Shown here piece after piece: positions 42,444 through 51,406 of a DNA stretch of 64,000 nt. The stretch is from NCBI GenBank assembly GCA_947494825.1, contig CANLWN010000003.1, forward strand, positions 186,001 through 250,000. Direction: 5' to 3'. Each line of letters starts with the position of its first letter. Position 1 is the first letter of the stretch. A program made the translations under genes and the position numbers. The notes beneath the pieces are model-generated. The model did no database searches, was not told where the DNA came from, and saw nothing but the letters and a program-made list of their open reading frames with translations. Source of the stretch: an uncultured Flavobacteriaceae bacterium (GTDB lineage: Bacteria; Bacteroidota; Bacteroidia; Flavobacteriales; Flavobacteriaceae).

Positions 42444-43048
42444 TGAGGCTCTTTCTAAAAGTAATCTCCTATCTTTTTCACCCCTTGTTCGTTCCCTTTG
42501 CAGGTACCATTATCTATTTCCTAGTTACTCCAAAATACAGTCCACTGGAACTTCAAAGTGGGAATATCCTGCCCATCTTTATCCTAACCATCATTATCCC
42601 CATTATCAGCTTTCTAATTCTAAGGAACCTGGGCATCGTAAAATCTGTATTTATTCCCAGCATTGAAGAACGCAAATACCCTCTTTACATAAGTATTGCC
42701 CTCCTTTTTATGGTGCTCTTAAAAGTAATCCCCAACAATTACACGGCCGAACTCTATTACTTTTTTCTCGGATTGATTGCCGCCTCTGGGGCATCTTTGT
42801 TACTGCTCTTTCTACAATTCAAGAGCAGCATGCACATGATGGGCATCGGGAGTTTGTTGGTCTTCCTGATTTCCCTCAGTATTCACTTTGAGATCAACAT
42901 CACCTTGGCCATTAGCTGCCTCACCCTGATTGCCGGTTTGATCGCCTCCTCAAGACTGTACTTAAAGGCCCATAACAAGGCAGAAGTAATTATTGGTTTT
43001 TTGCTAGGTTCTCTTTCCCAATTGCTTACCATAAAATTTTGGCTTTAA
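42440..43048 (+). CDS. Divergent PAP2-like membrane protein
   Basis: 202 residues with six hydrophobic segments. Toward the end SSRLYLKAHNKAEVIIGFLLG matches the third phosphatase motif of the PAP2 superfamily (SR-x5-H-x3-D/E-x3-G), and IPSIEERKYPLY resembles the first (K-x6-RP). The middle motif is reduced to a lone His in SSMHMMG instead of SGH. It may be a lipid phosphatase or a degenerate relative. Translation is coupled to rpoN (ATGA overlap), although the two functions need not be linked. The end lies 29 bp from the convergent exbD. Confidence 0.65.
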   Translation: MMRLFLKVISYLFHPLFVPFAGTIIYFLVTPKYSPLELQSGNILPIFILTIIIPIISFLILRNLGIVKSVFIPSIEERKYPLYISIALLFMVLLKVIPNNYTAELYYFFLGLIAASGASLLLLFLQFKSSMHMMGIGSLLVFLISLSIHFEINITLAISCLTLIAGLIASSRLYLKAHNKAEVIIGFLLGSLSQLLTIKFWL

Positions 43049-43077
43049 CAGCCATCCGAACAAACCCATTTTCTTGT

Positions 43078-43560
43078 TTATTCCAAATTCGCATAGGCGT
43101 CACCCTCATAGGTCGTATAGTTGATCTTAAGAGCATTTATTTTTCTAAGCTCCTGCCTCACATCCAAAATAATGCCCATTCCAGCATGTTTATCTACCTT
43201 GAGCGCAATGGTCATGAAGGGACGTATAGCCTCTGGTTTGTCGGCGATCTGACCCAGAACATAGGGACCCACATCGGAAAGATCCACAAACTTATCATTA
43301 ATTTGTATCCTGGGCCCGCTTCCCAAAATTGTGGCATATTCAAGGGTCGGTTTTCCAATATGGATATAAATCACCCGATCAGGTTTCTCCAGTTTCTTCA
43401 CCTCACTGGCGTTGGGCAAAACATAGTTTACCTTTAATTTCTCGCTTTTCATCACTGTTACGGTCATGAAAAAAAAGAGGAGCATAAATACAATGTCGGG
43501 CAGGGATGCGGTGGAAATTTCCGGCACATCCGTTTCCTTTTCCCGTTTGAATCTTATCAT
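43078..43560 (-). CDS. exbD: ExbD/TolR family protein, short type (duplicate copy)
   Basis: 160 residues. One membrane helix near the N-terminus with the proton-binding Asp in STASLPDIVFMLLFFFM (D22), then a periplasmic domain. Its closest match in the window is the short ExbD at 45151-45633: the segments LPDIVFMLLFFFMTVTVM, LPNASEVKKLEK and NYTTYEGDA are shared nearly exactly. Second of two adjacent exbD genes (11-bp gap) in a pair without exbB. Electrogenic proton channel partner for TonB-type energy transfer. Confidence 0.9.
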   Translation of the reverse strand: MIRFKREKETDVPEISTASLPDIVFMLLFFFMTVTVMKSEKLKVNYVLPNASEVKKLEKPDRVIYIHIGKPTLEYATILGSGPRIQINDKFVDLSDVGPYVLGQIADKPEAIRPFMTIALKVDKHAGMGIILDVRQELRKINALKINYTTYEGDAYANLE

Positions 43561-43571
43561 AGTGCCATGTT

Positions 43572-44180
43572 TTATTTGATTTCAGCTTCTGAAAGGTTCA
43601 GCGGAAACAATCCCTGAATCTCCCTTATTTTTTCTCTTAACGAAGCCCTGATGTATTCTGGGGTTTCCGGATTTAGGTATACGGCCTGCATCTCCGTAAA
43701 GTCCTCTCCAAACCTACGTTGTGCCTCCCTATTCCTAAGATGGTTATAAGCAGCGACCAGTTCATTTTGAACCGTAATATAACCTCCGTACGATGTGGCC
43801 CGCACAGTGGTAACCAACACAACGGCCTCGAGCGGATTGTCCGACGATTCTTGCTTTCTTAACCCCTCACAATAGTTACAATGGCCCTTGTTCCCGGGAG
43901 GTGCGCCGCCATTATCCAAAAAGGCGATGGCAATATCTCTAAGCTCCCCCATATCAACCCGCTCTTCCTCAACGAGCAACTCATCGGAATCATTTATGGA
44001 AATACGCAATATATTTCGCTCGTTGATAATCAAGGGAGGAGGCGTTTCCATTCGTGGTAACATGCGGTCCAGGCCCGCATCCGTTTCTATGCTGGTGGTT
44101 ACCAGAAAAAAGATTAATAATAAAAATGCAATGTCCGCCATGGAACCGGCGTGTACCCCAGGTGATAATCTTTTAGCCAT
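43572..44180 (-). CDS. exbD: ExbD/TolR family protein, long type with CxxC (duplicate copy)
   Basis: 202 residues. Membrane helix with GSMADIAFLLLIFFLVTT (D16). The periplasmic part has an insertion with C101 and C104 (CNYCEGL) followed by the ESSDNP box, also present in the other long ExbD (45658-46278, Cys103 and Cys106). First gene of the second exbD pair, with no exbB next to it; the pair may use the exbB at 46762 or a distant one. Paralogue of the other long ExbD, probably by tandem duplication of the pair. Confidence 0.9.
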   Translation of the reverse strand: MAKRLSPGVHAGSMADIAFLLLIFFLVTTSIETDAGLDRMLPRMETPPPLIINERNILRISINDSDELLVEEERVDMGELRDIAIAFLDNGGAPPGNKGHCNYCEGLRKQESSDNPLEAVVLVTTVRATSYGGYITVQNELVAAYNHLRNREAQRRFGEDFTEMQAVYLNPETPEYIRASLREKIREIQGLFPLNLSEAEIK

Positions 44181-44364
44181 TTTACCAATTTTATGTTATA
44201 CAATCCTTGAATGCTGAACGGATAGGGGCGGAGATACGTGTTGGCTGGCCCACAACCAGCTTGCTAATACGGGCTTGGCGTGTGTCCTTTAACTAAATAT
44301 TAACCATCAAGATTCGTGCCATGCAGCGGAACTGCATTGCTTTCCAAACCCGGAAAGGGTAGCT
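44181..44364. other. Intergenic region between the exbD pair and the PorT-like gene
   Basis: 184 bp without a gene. Short inverted repeats gctgg/ccagc (44244-44260) and atgcag/ctgcat (44319-44335) can be seen but have no T-run, so I do not call a terminator. Confidence 0.35.
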
Positions 44365-45060
44365 TTAGAGAATGTAGAAAATGATGCCGATACGCAAGGG
44401 GCGTACTTCTATTGCCGTACCGTCGGCAATTTGTACACCATCCTCAAACAGTTTGTTCAGCGCATAATAGGCATGCACATTGAAGGTATTGTAACCAAAG
44501 TTTAAGGTGAGACCATAATGGAATTTTCTAAGGTCTGTATTGAAGAAGGAAGTGTTTTGTAGCTCGGATACGAATTTGGACCTTCCACCAAGTACATAGG
44601 CCAATTTTAGGCCGGTATACACGCGCCAGAACTTGTAATCCGAAGGGGTAGAAGTACGCCAGCGAAACTCCAAAGGCACCTCAACCAAGTGGGTCTCCAC
44701 CTTGTTCCTATTAAAATCCGTACTACTTTCCAGTATGGTATACACAAAACCATCTTCCGATTCCGTTGCCAATAAATTGGTGTAGTATGAGTTTACTGCA
44801 TAGCCCAGTCCCAGTCCCAGGGCAATATTGCGTCGTGTATTTATGGGCATGTCCTTAATAAACCCAAGTTGCAGTCCATAGGACAGGTTACGTTCAGAAA
44901 CATTGTCGGGTTTGTTGGACAGGAAATTATAGGTTAGTCCAATGTAGAACTGATCCTCCAGATACGAAGAGTCCACTAGGCCAGTCTGCTCGTTCTCCTG
45001 GGCGTTTGAGCAAAGTATTGAACCAACTAACAGTACCAAAAACATGCGTTGTCCAAGCAT
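44365..45060 (-). CDS. PorT-like outer-membrane beta-barrel protein
   Basis: About 231 residues from ATG 45060 (MLGQRMFLVLLVGSILCSNAQ signal peptide). The frame opens further upstream (45108), but that part lies within the terminator of the neighbouring exbD operon, so the start must be later; 45072 is an alternative. Repeated amphipathic strands and a C-terminal IGIIFYIL fit an eight-stranded PorT-like barrel (outer membrane beta-barrel family). PorT itself is a T9SS component; sequence alone does not show that this copy is. It stands between the two exbD clusters. Confidence 0.7.
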   Translation of the reverse strand: MLGQRMFLVLLVGSILCSNAQENEQTGLVDSSYLEDQFYIGLTYNFLSNKPDNVSERNLSYGLQLGFIKDMPINTRRNIALGLGLGYAVNSYYTNLLATESEDGFVYTILESSTDFNRNKVETHLVEVPLEFRWRTSTPSDYKFWRVYTGLKLAYVLGGRSKFVSELQNTSFFNTDLRKFHYGLTLNFGYNTFNVHAYYALNKLFEDGVQIADGTAIEVRPLRIGIIFYIL

Positions 45061-45090
45061 AGATAAATACATAGATGGTGGGAAGTTATA

Positions 45091-45123
45091 AAAAAACGCT
45101 TCAAACAAGCATTTGAAGCGTTT
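45091..45123 (-). terminator. Terminator of the exbB-exbD operon
   Basis: Perfect stem aaacgcttcaaa (45094-45105) with tttgaagcgttt (45112-45123), and on the minus strand followed by a run of T. It lies 28 bp after the exbD stop. Confidence 0.88.
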
Positions 45124-45150
45124 ATATTTTAAGCGGCAAAACTTTCCCGC

Positions 45151-45633
45151 CTACTGCAAATTTCTAAATGCATCACCTTCGTAGGTGGTGTAGTTCACCT
45201 TTAGCGCATTCACCTTGCGTAGTTCCTGTTTTATATCCGAAATGATTCCCATATTGGCGTTCTTGTCTACCTTAAGTGCGGTAGTAAGAACGTTCTGAAG
45301 TTCCTGTGCCTTTTTGGCACGTTCCTGCAAAATATAAGATCCCACATCGGAAACATCAGCAAACTTATCGTTCAACTGAATTTTGGATTCCGTACCGAAA
45401 ACCTTCTGGTACTCTCTAGTGGGTTTCCCTACATAGAGATAAATAATCCTGTCCTTTTTTTCGAGCTTTTTAACCTCGCTGGCATTGGGCAGGGTATTCT
45501 CCACTTTTAGCGTGCTATCCTTCATTACGGTAACCGTCATAAAGAAGAACAAAAGCATAAACACAATATCGGGCAAGGATGCCGTTGACACTGCGGGAAG
45601 GTCTCCATCTTTTTTCTTATTAAATTTTGACAT
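45151..45633 (-). CDS. exbD: ExbD/TolR family protein, short type
   Basis: 160 residues, Asp22 in the single membrane helix (LPDIVFMLLFFFMTVTVM). Periplasmic domain as in the duplicate at 43078, ending NYTTYEGDAFRNLQ. Fourth gene of the operon exbB - membrane protein - long exbD - short exbD and the last before the terminator. Confidence 0.92.
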   Translation of the reverse strand: MSKFNKKKDGDLPAVSTASLPDIVFMLLFFFMTVTVMKDSTLKVENTLPNASEVKKLEKKDRIIYLYVGKPTREYQKVFGTESKIQLNDKFADVSDVGSYILQERAKKAQELQNVLTTALKVDKNANMGIISDIKQELRKVNALKVNYTTYEGDAFRNLQ

Positions 45634-45657
45634 AGTCTTTAAATTTTAAGGGTATCG

Positions 45658-46278
45658 CTAATTTGTGGATGTTTCCGCTTCGGACAACTTCTGTGGGAAC
45701 AGGTCCTTTATTTGCTGTACCTTCTCCTTGAGTTCGTCCCTAACACTCTGAGGTGTTTCGGGGTTTAGGAAAGCCGCTTCCATTTCGGTAAAATCCCGTC
45801 TGAATAAACGTTGGGCCTCCCTATTACGCAAATCGTTATAGGCACCTACCAATTCGTTCTGTACGGTAATATAGGTTCCGTAAGGCGTCTCGCGATCGTT
45901 CTTTAATGAAATGATGGCTTTTGATGGATTGTCCGATGATTCCGGATTCCTTTTCCCCTTACAGAAACTACAATAGTCCGGGGTGCCAGAGGCAGCACCT
46001 CCATTATCCAAGAAAGCGATGGCTTTTGTCCTTAGGTCCTTAAGGTCCGTAAGCTCTTCTTCGGCCAACAGTTGCCCATTCTTATTGATATTAACAGTAA
46101 AAATATTCTTCTGTTTGATCACTACGTCTTCATCTGGCGGCTCCATGGGAGGCAACATACGATCTAGTCCTGCATCCGTTTCGATAGTGGTAGTCACTAG
46201 GAAAAAGATAAGCAACAAGAACGCTATGTCCGCCATAGAACCAGCATTTACTTCCGGTGCTCCTTTTCTTCTAGGCAT
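45658..46278 (-). CDS. exbD: ExbD/TolR family protein, long type with CxxC
   Basis: 206 residues, helix GSMADIAFLLLIFFLVTT with D17. Periplasmic insertion around C103 and C106 (CSFCKGK) followed by NPESSDNPSKAI, matching the CxxC of the other long ExbD. Two ExbD types in one operon is a Bacteroidota habit. In the same operon as exbB and the small membrane protein. Confidence 0.92.
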   Translation of the reverse strand: MPRRKGAPEVNAGSMADIAFLLLIFFLVTTTIETDAGLDRMLPPMEPPDEDVVIKQKNIFTVNINKNGQLLAEEELTDLKDLRTKAIAFLDNGGAASGTPDYCSFCKGKRNPESSDNPSKAIISLKNDRETPYGTYITVQNELVGAYNDLRNREAQRLFRRDFTEMEAAFLNPETPQSVRDELKEKVQQIKDLFPQKLSEAETSTN

Positions 46279-46294
46279 AATTTTTTGTATTTAA

Positions 46295-46738
46295 TTATTT
46301 ACTGAACAACTTCTTTACTCCGGGCAATACCATTGCGCCAATAGCAATAATGGTCAAAATGAAAAACACATTTAGTCCCATACCAATTTTCTTGACCGTG
46401 CTTTCAGAAGTTTCTATGCCGCGATCAGCCATTTGGGCGATATCGATATCCGTTCCACTGGATAGGCCATAAGAGATAGCGACCACCAATAGAAAGCCTG
46501 CAATCACAAATAGGGTCTTCTTAAGGCTGCTTGGGCTGGAAAACAAGTTTTTGAGCGCAAATATCAAACTTGCGGCTACGGCTATGGCCAGCAGCAAGTA
46601 AGTAATAATGAACATAAAGTTCATTGAAGAACTTTCAATTGCCTCCGATACCGGAGCATCCTTTTCAGGAAGTTGGGTCCATAGGATAAATCCCAGTAAG
46701 CCCAAGACAACCAATACGATTTTTAATATTTTATGCAT
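46295..46738 (-). CDS. Small conserved membrane protein of the exbB operon
   Basis: 147 residues with four hydrophobic segments (about 5-23, 43-65, 73-95, 120-140). No known domain recognised. It lies between exbB (23 bp) and the long exbD (16 bp) and is probably an accessory subunit of this ExbB-ExbD complex, judging from position only. Confidence 0.75.
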   Translation of the reverse strand: MHKILKIVLVVLGLLGFILWTQLPEKDAPVSEAIESSSMNFMFIITYLLLAIAVAASLIFALKNLFSSPSSLKKTLFVIAGFLLVVAISYGLSSGTDIDIAQMADRGIETSESTVKKIGMGLNVFFILTIIAIGAMVLPGVKKLFSK

Positions 46739-46761
46739 GATGTTTCTCTATTAGGTACGAC

Positions 46762-47550
46762 TTATTTTTTGTGATCTACCAACATATCGATCAAGGTGAT
46801 CGAAGAATCTTCCATATCATTTACAATACTATCAATTTTTGCAATGATGTAGTTATAGAAGATTTGAAGTATGATCGCTGTAATAAGACCAAATACCGTT
46901 GTTAACAGGGCCACCTGAATATCACCTGCAATAAGTGAGGCACTTAAGTTACCCACGGCTGCAATCTTCTGGAAGGCCTGAATCATACCGATTACCGTTC
47001 CCATGAACCCTAACATGGGAGCAATGGCAATGAACAGGGATAACCAAGAAACGTTTTTCTCCAATTGTCCCATTTGAACCCCTCCGTAGGCCACGACGGC
47101 TTTTTCGGCAGATTCCACGCTCTCTCCGGCCCTATCAAGTCCTTGATAGAATATTGAGGCAACGGGGCCCTTGGTATTTCTACAAACCTCTTTGGCCGCT
47201 TCAACGCCTCCGGATGACAATGCATCTTCAACTTGTTGCTTAAGTTTACCGGTGTTGGTACTTGCCAGGTTTAAGAATATAATCCTTTCAATGGCAACTG
47301 CGAGACCAAGTATCAAACATAAAAGAACGATACCCATGAATCCGGCTCCTCCTTGGATAAATTGTTCTTTTAGAACCTGAGTGAATCCTTTTTGTGCCTC
47401 TTCTGCAGCTCCATCTTGAAGCATAACTGCTGTAGTGGCTACTGTCGCAGATAGATTTGAAACTATTGCTTTTGCGCTTACCGTATTTGTGCTTAGGACA
47501 AATAGCCCAGCCATTGCCAGGATTGAGAATAACTTTTTCATTTCGTTCAA
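46762..47550 (-). CDS. exbB: MotA/TolQ/ExbB proton channel protein
   Basis: 262 residues; start MNEMKKLFS at 47550, with MKKLFS at 47541 as an alternative. The long N-terminal extension with a signal-like helix and a mainly periplasmic loop is followed by the ExbB core with LIVLLCLILGLAVAIERI, then WLSLFIAIAPMLGFMGTVIGMIQAF and GLITAIILQIFYNYIIAKID. The core forms the pentameric channel around an ExbD dimer. It is the first gene of the operon, followed by a tRNA-Ser on the other side of the promoter region. Confidence 0.93.
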   Translation of the reverse strand: MNEMKKLFSILAMAGLFVLSTNTVSAKAIVSNLSATVATTAVMLQDGAAEEAQKGFTQVLKEQFIQGGAGFMGIVLLCLILGLAVAIERIIFLNLASTNTGKLKQQVEDALSSGGVEAAKEVCRNTKGPVASIFYQGLDRAGESVESAEKAVVAYGGVQMGQLEKNVSWLSLFIAIAPMLGFMGTVIGMIQAFQKIAAVGNLSASLIAGDIQVALLTTVFGLITAIILQIFYNYIIAKIDSIVNDMEDSSITLIDMLVDHKK

Positions 47551-47620
47551 ACTTAAATTTAGTTAGTTAATAGGGTTAAAGATAAAAAAAAATTGTAATT
47601 AAAAAATTAAAACTTCGAAG

Positions 47621-47708
47621 CAGAGAGGAAGGGATTCGAACCCTCGATACACTTTTGGTGTATACACACTTTCCAGGCGTGCGCCTTCGACCACTCGGCC
47701 ACCTCTCT
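47621..47708 (-). tRNA. tRNA-Ser (anticodon GGA)
   Basis: 88 nt with a long variable arm (gtgtgtatacaccaaaagtgtat region), acceptor agagagg/cctctct, T-arm GGTTCGAATCC and loop CTGGAAA giving anticodon GGA, reading UCC and UCU. No encoded CCA. Confidence 0.95.
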
Positions 47709-47779
47709 GTAAATCCCTTAGGTAGGGTGGGCCAAATAACAAAAAAAATATTAGTTAATAAAATTTCGCCTGCTTTATT

Positions 47780-48811
47780 TTATCCCATTTCACCGCGCAA
47801 GGAGGTTTCGAATATGGTTTTGAACCTTTGGTGCGAAACATCACTTCCCAAAAGGAACATCAACTTGGTGATGGCGGCTTCCGTGGTAATGTCCTTACCA
47901 TTAATGACTTGCAATTTCTGTAGCTGTTGGCTGGTTTCATATTGCCCCATAAGTACGCTCCCTCCAGAGCACTGGGTTACATTCACAATATGCAGCCCTT
48001 GGGCAATGGCTTCTTTTAGGTCATTGATGAGCCAATCCTCGGTCGGGGCATTTCCAGCCCCATAAGTTTCCAGTACCAGGGCCTTGAGGCTTGGAGTGTT
48101 CAAAACACTTTGCAATACCGCTTGGTTAAGGCCAGGGAAAAGCTTTAGGATAGCCACATTGTTGTCCATCCTTTTATGTACCTTCAGTTTTTCACTCTTT
48201 TTCTTCCTGAACAGAAATGCATGGTTCACATTTAAGTGGACCCCTGATGTTACCAGTGATGGGTAGTTTAGGGATGCAAAGGCCTCAAAATGCTCCGCAT
48301 TTATCTTGGTGGTCCTATTGGCCCTGTACAGCTTGTACTCAAAATAAAGACATACCTCTTGAATGACCGCTTCATTGTTTTCCCGCAATGCCGCCAGTTG
48401 TATGGAGGTGATCAGGTTCTCCTTGGCATCGGTACGCAAGTCTCCAATAGGTAGTTGGGAACCGGTGAAAATAACAGGTTTGGACAAGTGCTCCAACATA
48501 TAGCTGAGTGCAGACCCAGTATAACTCATGGTATCGCTCCCATGGAGCACCACAAATCCATGGTACTCGTTATAATGCCTCTCAATAAGCGTGGCCATGG
48601 ATACCCAATGGGAGGTGTCCATGTTGGAAGAGTCTATGGGTGCTTCAAAGGAAACGCTGGTAACACTACAATCCAATTGGTTGAGCTCCGGAATATTTTC
48701 CATGAGCTTCTCAAAGTTAAAAGCCTTAAGGGCACCGGACTGGTAGTCCTTTACCATCCCAATGGTTCCGCCCGTGTAGATGAGCAGGATATTCGTCTTT
48801 TTTTCCATCAA
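47780..48811 (-). CDS. ansA: L-asparaginase type I
   Basis: 343 residues, cytoplasmic (no signal peptide). Start region NILLIYTGGTIGM with the nucleophilic Thr, and the second Thr in VVLHGSDTMSYTGSALSYML, the HGTDTM-type signature. Converts asparagine to aspartate and ammonia. Its start lies 6 bp from the end of tatD on the same strand. Confidence 0.93.
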   Translation of the reverse strand: MMEKKTNILLIYTGGTIGMVKDYQSGALKAFNFEKLMENIPELNQLDCSVTSVSFEAPIDSSNMDTSHWVSMATLIERHYNEYHGFVVLHGSDTMSYTGSALSYMLEHLSKPVIFTGSQLPIGDLRTDAKENLITSIQLAALRENNEAVIQEVCLYFEYKLYRANRTTKINAEHFEAFASLNYPSLVTSGVHLNVNHAFLFRKKKSEKLKVHKRMDNNVAILKLFPGLNQAVLQSVLNTPSLKALVLETYGAGNAPTEDWLINDLKEAIAQGLHIVNVTQCSGGSVLMGQYETSQQLQKLQVINGKDITTEAAITKLMFLLGSDVSHQRFKTIFETSLRGEMG

Positions 48812-48817
48812 TGCAAT

Positions 48818-49585
48818 TTAAATACCAAAAACGTCTTTGGAGTTTTTTGTTGTAATGGCCGCTATTTCTTTCATGTCCTTCCCGTATATCTGTACAAGTT
48901 TTTTCAAAACATGCTTTAAATAAGTGCTTTCGTTTCGCTTTCCGCGATAGGGCACCGGTGCCAGGTATGGCGAATCCGTTTCCAAAACAATGTGGGTCAG
49001 GGCTATCCTTTCCAAAAACTGATCTATTTTCCCATTTTTAAAGGTGACCACACCTCCAATGCCCAATTTCATATTATAGGATATGGCTTTCCTGGCCTGT
49101 TCCTCAGTACCCGTAAAACAGTGGAAGATACCGTACAGATCTTCATCCTTCTCTTCCTCCAATACTTCAAAAATTGGATCAAAGGCCTCCCTGCAATGGA
49201 TGACGATCGGCAGGCCAAATTTTTTAGCCCATCGGATTTGCCGTTTGAACGCGTCCTGTTGCTGGGTCAGAAAGGTCTTGTCCCAGTACAGATCTATCCC
49301 AATTTCGCCAACAGCATAGAATTTATGCCTTTCCAGCATATGAGCTACATGCTCCAATTCCTCTTGATAGTTCTCCCGCACATGGGTGGGATGAAGGCCC
49401 ATCATTAAAAACATATGATCCGGGTAGGCCGCCTCCAACGCCAACATGGCATCGGTATAGGTAGAGTCAATGGCAGGAATAAAGAAACGTTCTATGCCTT
49501 GCTCCAAGGCCGATTTGATTACCTGATCCCTGTCGGCATCAAAGGCTTCACTGTATAAATGGGTATGCGTATCCGTAAGTAACAT
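48818..49585 (-). CDS. tatD: TatD family metal-dependent hydrolase
   Basis: 255 residues, TIM barrel with metal ligands in TDTHTHLY, GEIGIDLYW, VIHCREAF, and GIFHCFTGT and ETDSPYLAP. Members are 3'-5' exonucleases or DNases on single-stranded ends, though the in vivo role is debated. The gene is followed directly (6 bp) by ansA in the same transcript. Confidence 0.92.
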   Translation of the reverse strand: MLLTDTHTHLYSEAFDADRDQVIKSALEQGIERFFIPAIDSTYTDAMLALEAAYPDHMFLMMGLHPTHVRENYQEELEHVAHMLERHKFYAVGEIGIDLYWDKTFLTQQQDAFKRQIRWAKKFGLPIVIHCREAFDPIFEVLEEEKDEDLYGIFHCFTGTEEQARKAISYNMKLGIGGVVTFKNGKIDQFLERIALTHIVLETDSPYLAPVPYRGKRNESTYLKHVLKKLVQIYGKDMKEIAAITTKNSKDVFGI

Positions 49586-49621
49586 GCAACAAAAATAGCC
49601 TTATCTTTGGGAAAAAATTAG

Positions 49622-50068
49622 ATGTCCAGCCTCAAAAAATTTTTAGACCGTAAAAACTACCTTAGGGTCCCGCTTTCCCTTACGGCCACCAACCATTTTG
49701 AGATTATAGCAAAACTAAATGGGGTTACCGGCCGTTTCATTTTGGACACCGGTGCCTCCAATACCTGTGTGGGTCTGGATAAAATCGAATTCTTTAAACT
49801 CGTCTCCAAGGATTCCGAAATAAAGGCCGCAGGTGCGGGAGCCACCAATATGGAAACCCAGATTTCGACGAAAAACAAAATCGCCATTGGGGATTGGAAA
49901 AAGAAGAAATTGAAGATTGTTTTATTTGATCTGGTCCATGTGAACGAGGCGCTTACCGCACATAAGGCCCTCCCGGTTGATGGCATTATTGGCGCCGACA
50001 TCCTGAAGCAGTCGAGCGCCATAATAGACTACAACAAAAGTTGCTTGTATTTGAAACGAAAAAAATGA
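49622..50068 (+). CDS. Single-domain retropepsin-like aspartic protease
   Basis: 148 residues. One catalytic half with FILDTGASNTCVGLDK, and the partner strand VDGIIGADILKQSSAIIDYNKSCLYLKRK. This is a retropepsin-type fold which is active as a dimer because only one DTGA is present. No signal peptide or membrane helix, so probably cytoplasmic. Substrate unknown. Divergent from tatD with a gap of 36 bp. Confidence 0.82.
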   Translation: MSSLKKFLDRKNYLRVPLSLTATNHFEIIAKLNGVTGRFILDTGASNTCVGLDKIEFFKLVSKDSEIKAAGAGATNMETQISTKNKIAIGDWKKKKLKIVLFDLVHVNEALTAHKALPVDGIIGADILKQSSAIIDYNKSCLYLKRKK

Positions 50069-50179
50069 TTCCCTTGCGGTTCCCTCAAAAACGGTTATCA
50101 ACGCCCGGTTCAGGGCAGCTCCCAATCGCCTAAAGACACGGGTAAATGCCTCCGCTTTTATTGGACAAGAAGGTATGCA

Positions 50180-51400
50180 TTAAAGCTCCAAGGCCTTTTT
50201 GACCGCATTATCCATCAACAGTTCTGTGGGATTTTCCAAAGCTTCCTTTACCGCCACCAAAAAGCCTACGGATTCCTTACCATCAATAATTCTATGATCA
50301 TAGGAAAGGGCTACGTACATGATCGGTGCAATAACAACTGCCCCCTCCTTGGCGATAGGCCTTTCCACAATATTGTGCATCCCGAGAATAGCACTTTGGG
50401 GCGGATTAATGATGGGCGTGGACAACATCGAACCAAAGACCCCACCATTGGTTATAGTAAAGGTGCCCCCGGTCATTTCGTCTACCGTAATCTCCCCCTC
50501 TCGGGCGCGGATCGCTAGGCGTTTTACCTCGGCTTCTATGCCTCTAAAGGTGAGGTTCTCCGCATTCCGAATTACGGGGACCATCAGGCCTTTTGGACCG
50601 GAAACCGCTATACTGATATCACAGAAATCATAACTTAGCATTTCCTTGCCATCGATCATGGAATTCACGGCTGGATACATCTCCAAAGCCCGAACCACCG
50701 CTTTGGTGAAAAAGGACATAAAGCCCAAGCCTACCCCATGTTTTTCCTTAAAGGTCTCCTTGTATTGCTTTCGAAGTTCAAAGATGGGAGACATGTCCAC
50801 TTCGTTAAAAGTGGTAAGCATGGCGGTCTCATTTTTGGCGGCCACAAGGCGTTCGGCGACCTTACGGCGTAACATGGACAGCTTGGTGCGGGTTTCTCCC
50901 CTACTTCCTCCGGTGGGCGTGCCCATGGAGGGCACTGCATTTATGGCATCTTCCTTGGTAATACGTCCGTCCCTTCCCGTGCCATTTACCGAAGTCGGTG
51001 CGATATCTTTTTCATCCAATATTTTTTTAGCTGCAGGAGAAGGGCTTCCTGTGGCATACGACGCCACCTTCTCCGGTACCTGGGCCTTGGCCGCCTCTTT
51101 TTGCTCCTCTTTGGGAGCAGCTTTTTCAACGGTCTTTGCCGGTGCCCCACCTTCGGGTTTTTTGGCACTGGTATCAATAAGACACACAACGTCCCCTACG
51201 GCGACCGCATCGCCTTCCTCCGCCTTTAAGGTGATGGTACCACTTTCTTCCGCCGGCAGCTCCAAGGTGGCCTTATCCGAGTCGACCTCAGCGATTGCCT
51301 GATCCTTTTCCACATAATCCCCATCGCTCACCAACCATTCTGCAATTTCCACTTCGGTAATGGATTCCCCAGGGGAGGGAACTTTCATTTCTAAAATCAT
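50180..51400 (-). CDS. odhB: 2-oxoglutarate dehydrogenase E2, dihydrolipoyl succinyltransferase
   Basis: 406 residues: N-terminal lipoyl domain with the lipoylated Lys in [13 protein letters not shown], an Ala/Pro/Glu-rich linker, E1/E3-binding domain ([30 protein letters not shown]), and the catalytic domain ending with [12 protein letters not shown]. It transfers succinyl from lipoamide to CoA. Located 6 bp behind odhA. Confidence 0.96.
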   Translation of the reverse strand: MILEMKVPSPGESITEVEIAEWLVSDGDYVEKDQAIAEVDSDKATLELPAEESGTITLKAEEGDAVAVGDVVCLIDTSAKKPEGGAPAKTVEKAAPKEEQKEAAKAQVPEKVASYATGSPSPAAKKILDEKDIAPTSVNGTGRDGRITKEDAINAVPSMGTPTGGSRGETRTKLSMLRRKVAERLVAAKNETAMLTTFNEVDMSPIFELRKQYKETFKEKHGVGLGFMSFFTKAVVRALEMYPAVNSMIDGKEMLSYDFCDISIAVSGPKGLMVPVIRNAENLTFRGIEAEVKRLAIRAREGEITVDEMTGGTFTITNGGVFGSMLSTPIINPPQSAILGMHNIVERPIAKEGAVVIAPIMYVALSYDHRIIDGKESVGFLVAVKEALENPTELLMDNAVKKALEL

Positions 51401-51406
51401 GCTGTA

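Noticed and set aside
44244-44335. Two short inverted repeats as terminators behind the PorT-like gene
   Set aside because: No T-run on either strand, and stems of only five or six pairs.
45061-45108. Longer PorT-like start at 45108
   Set aside because: The extra part lies inside the terminator of the exbD operon and adds a non-signal sequence in front of the signal peptide.
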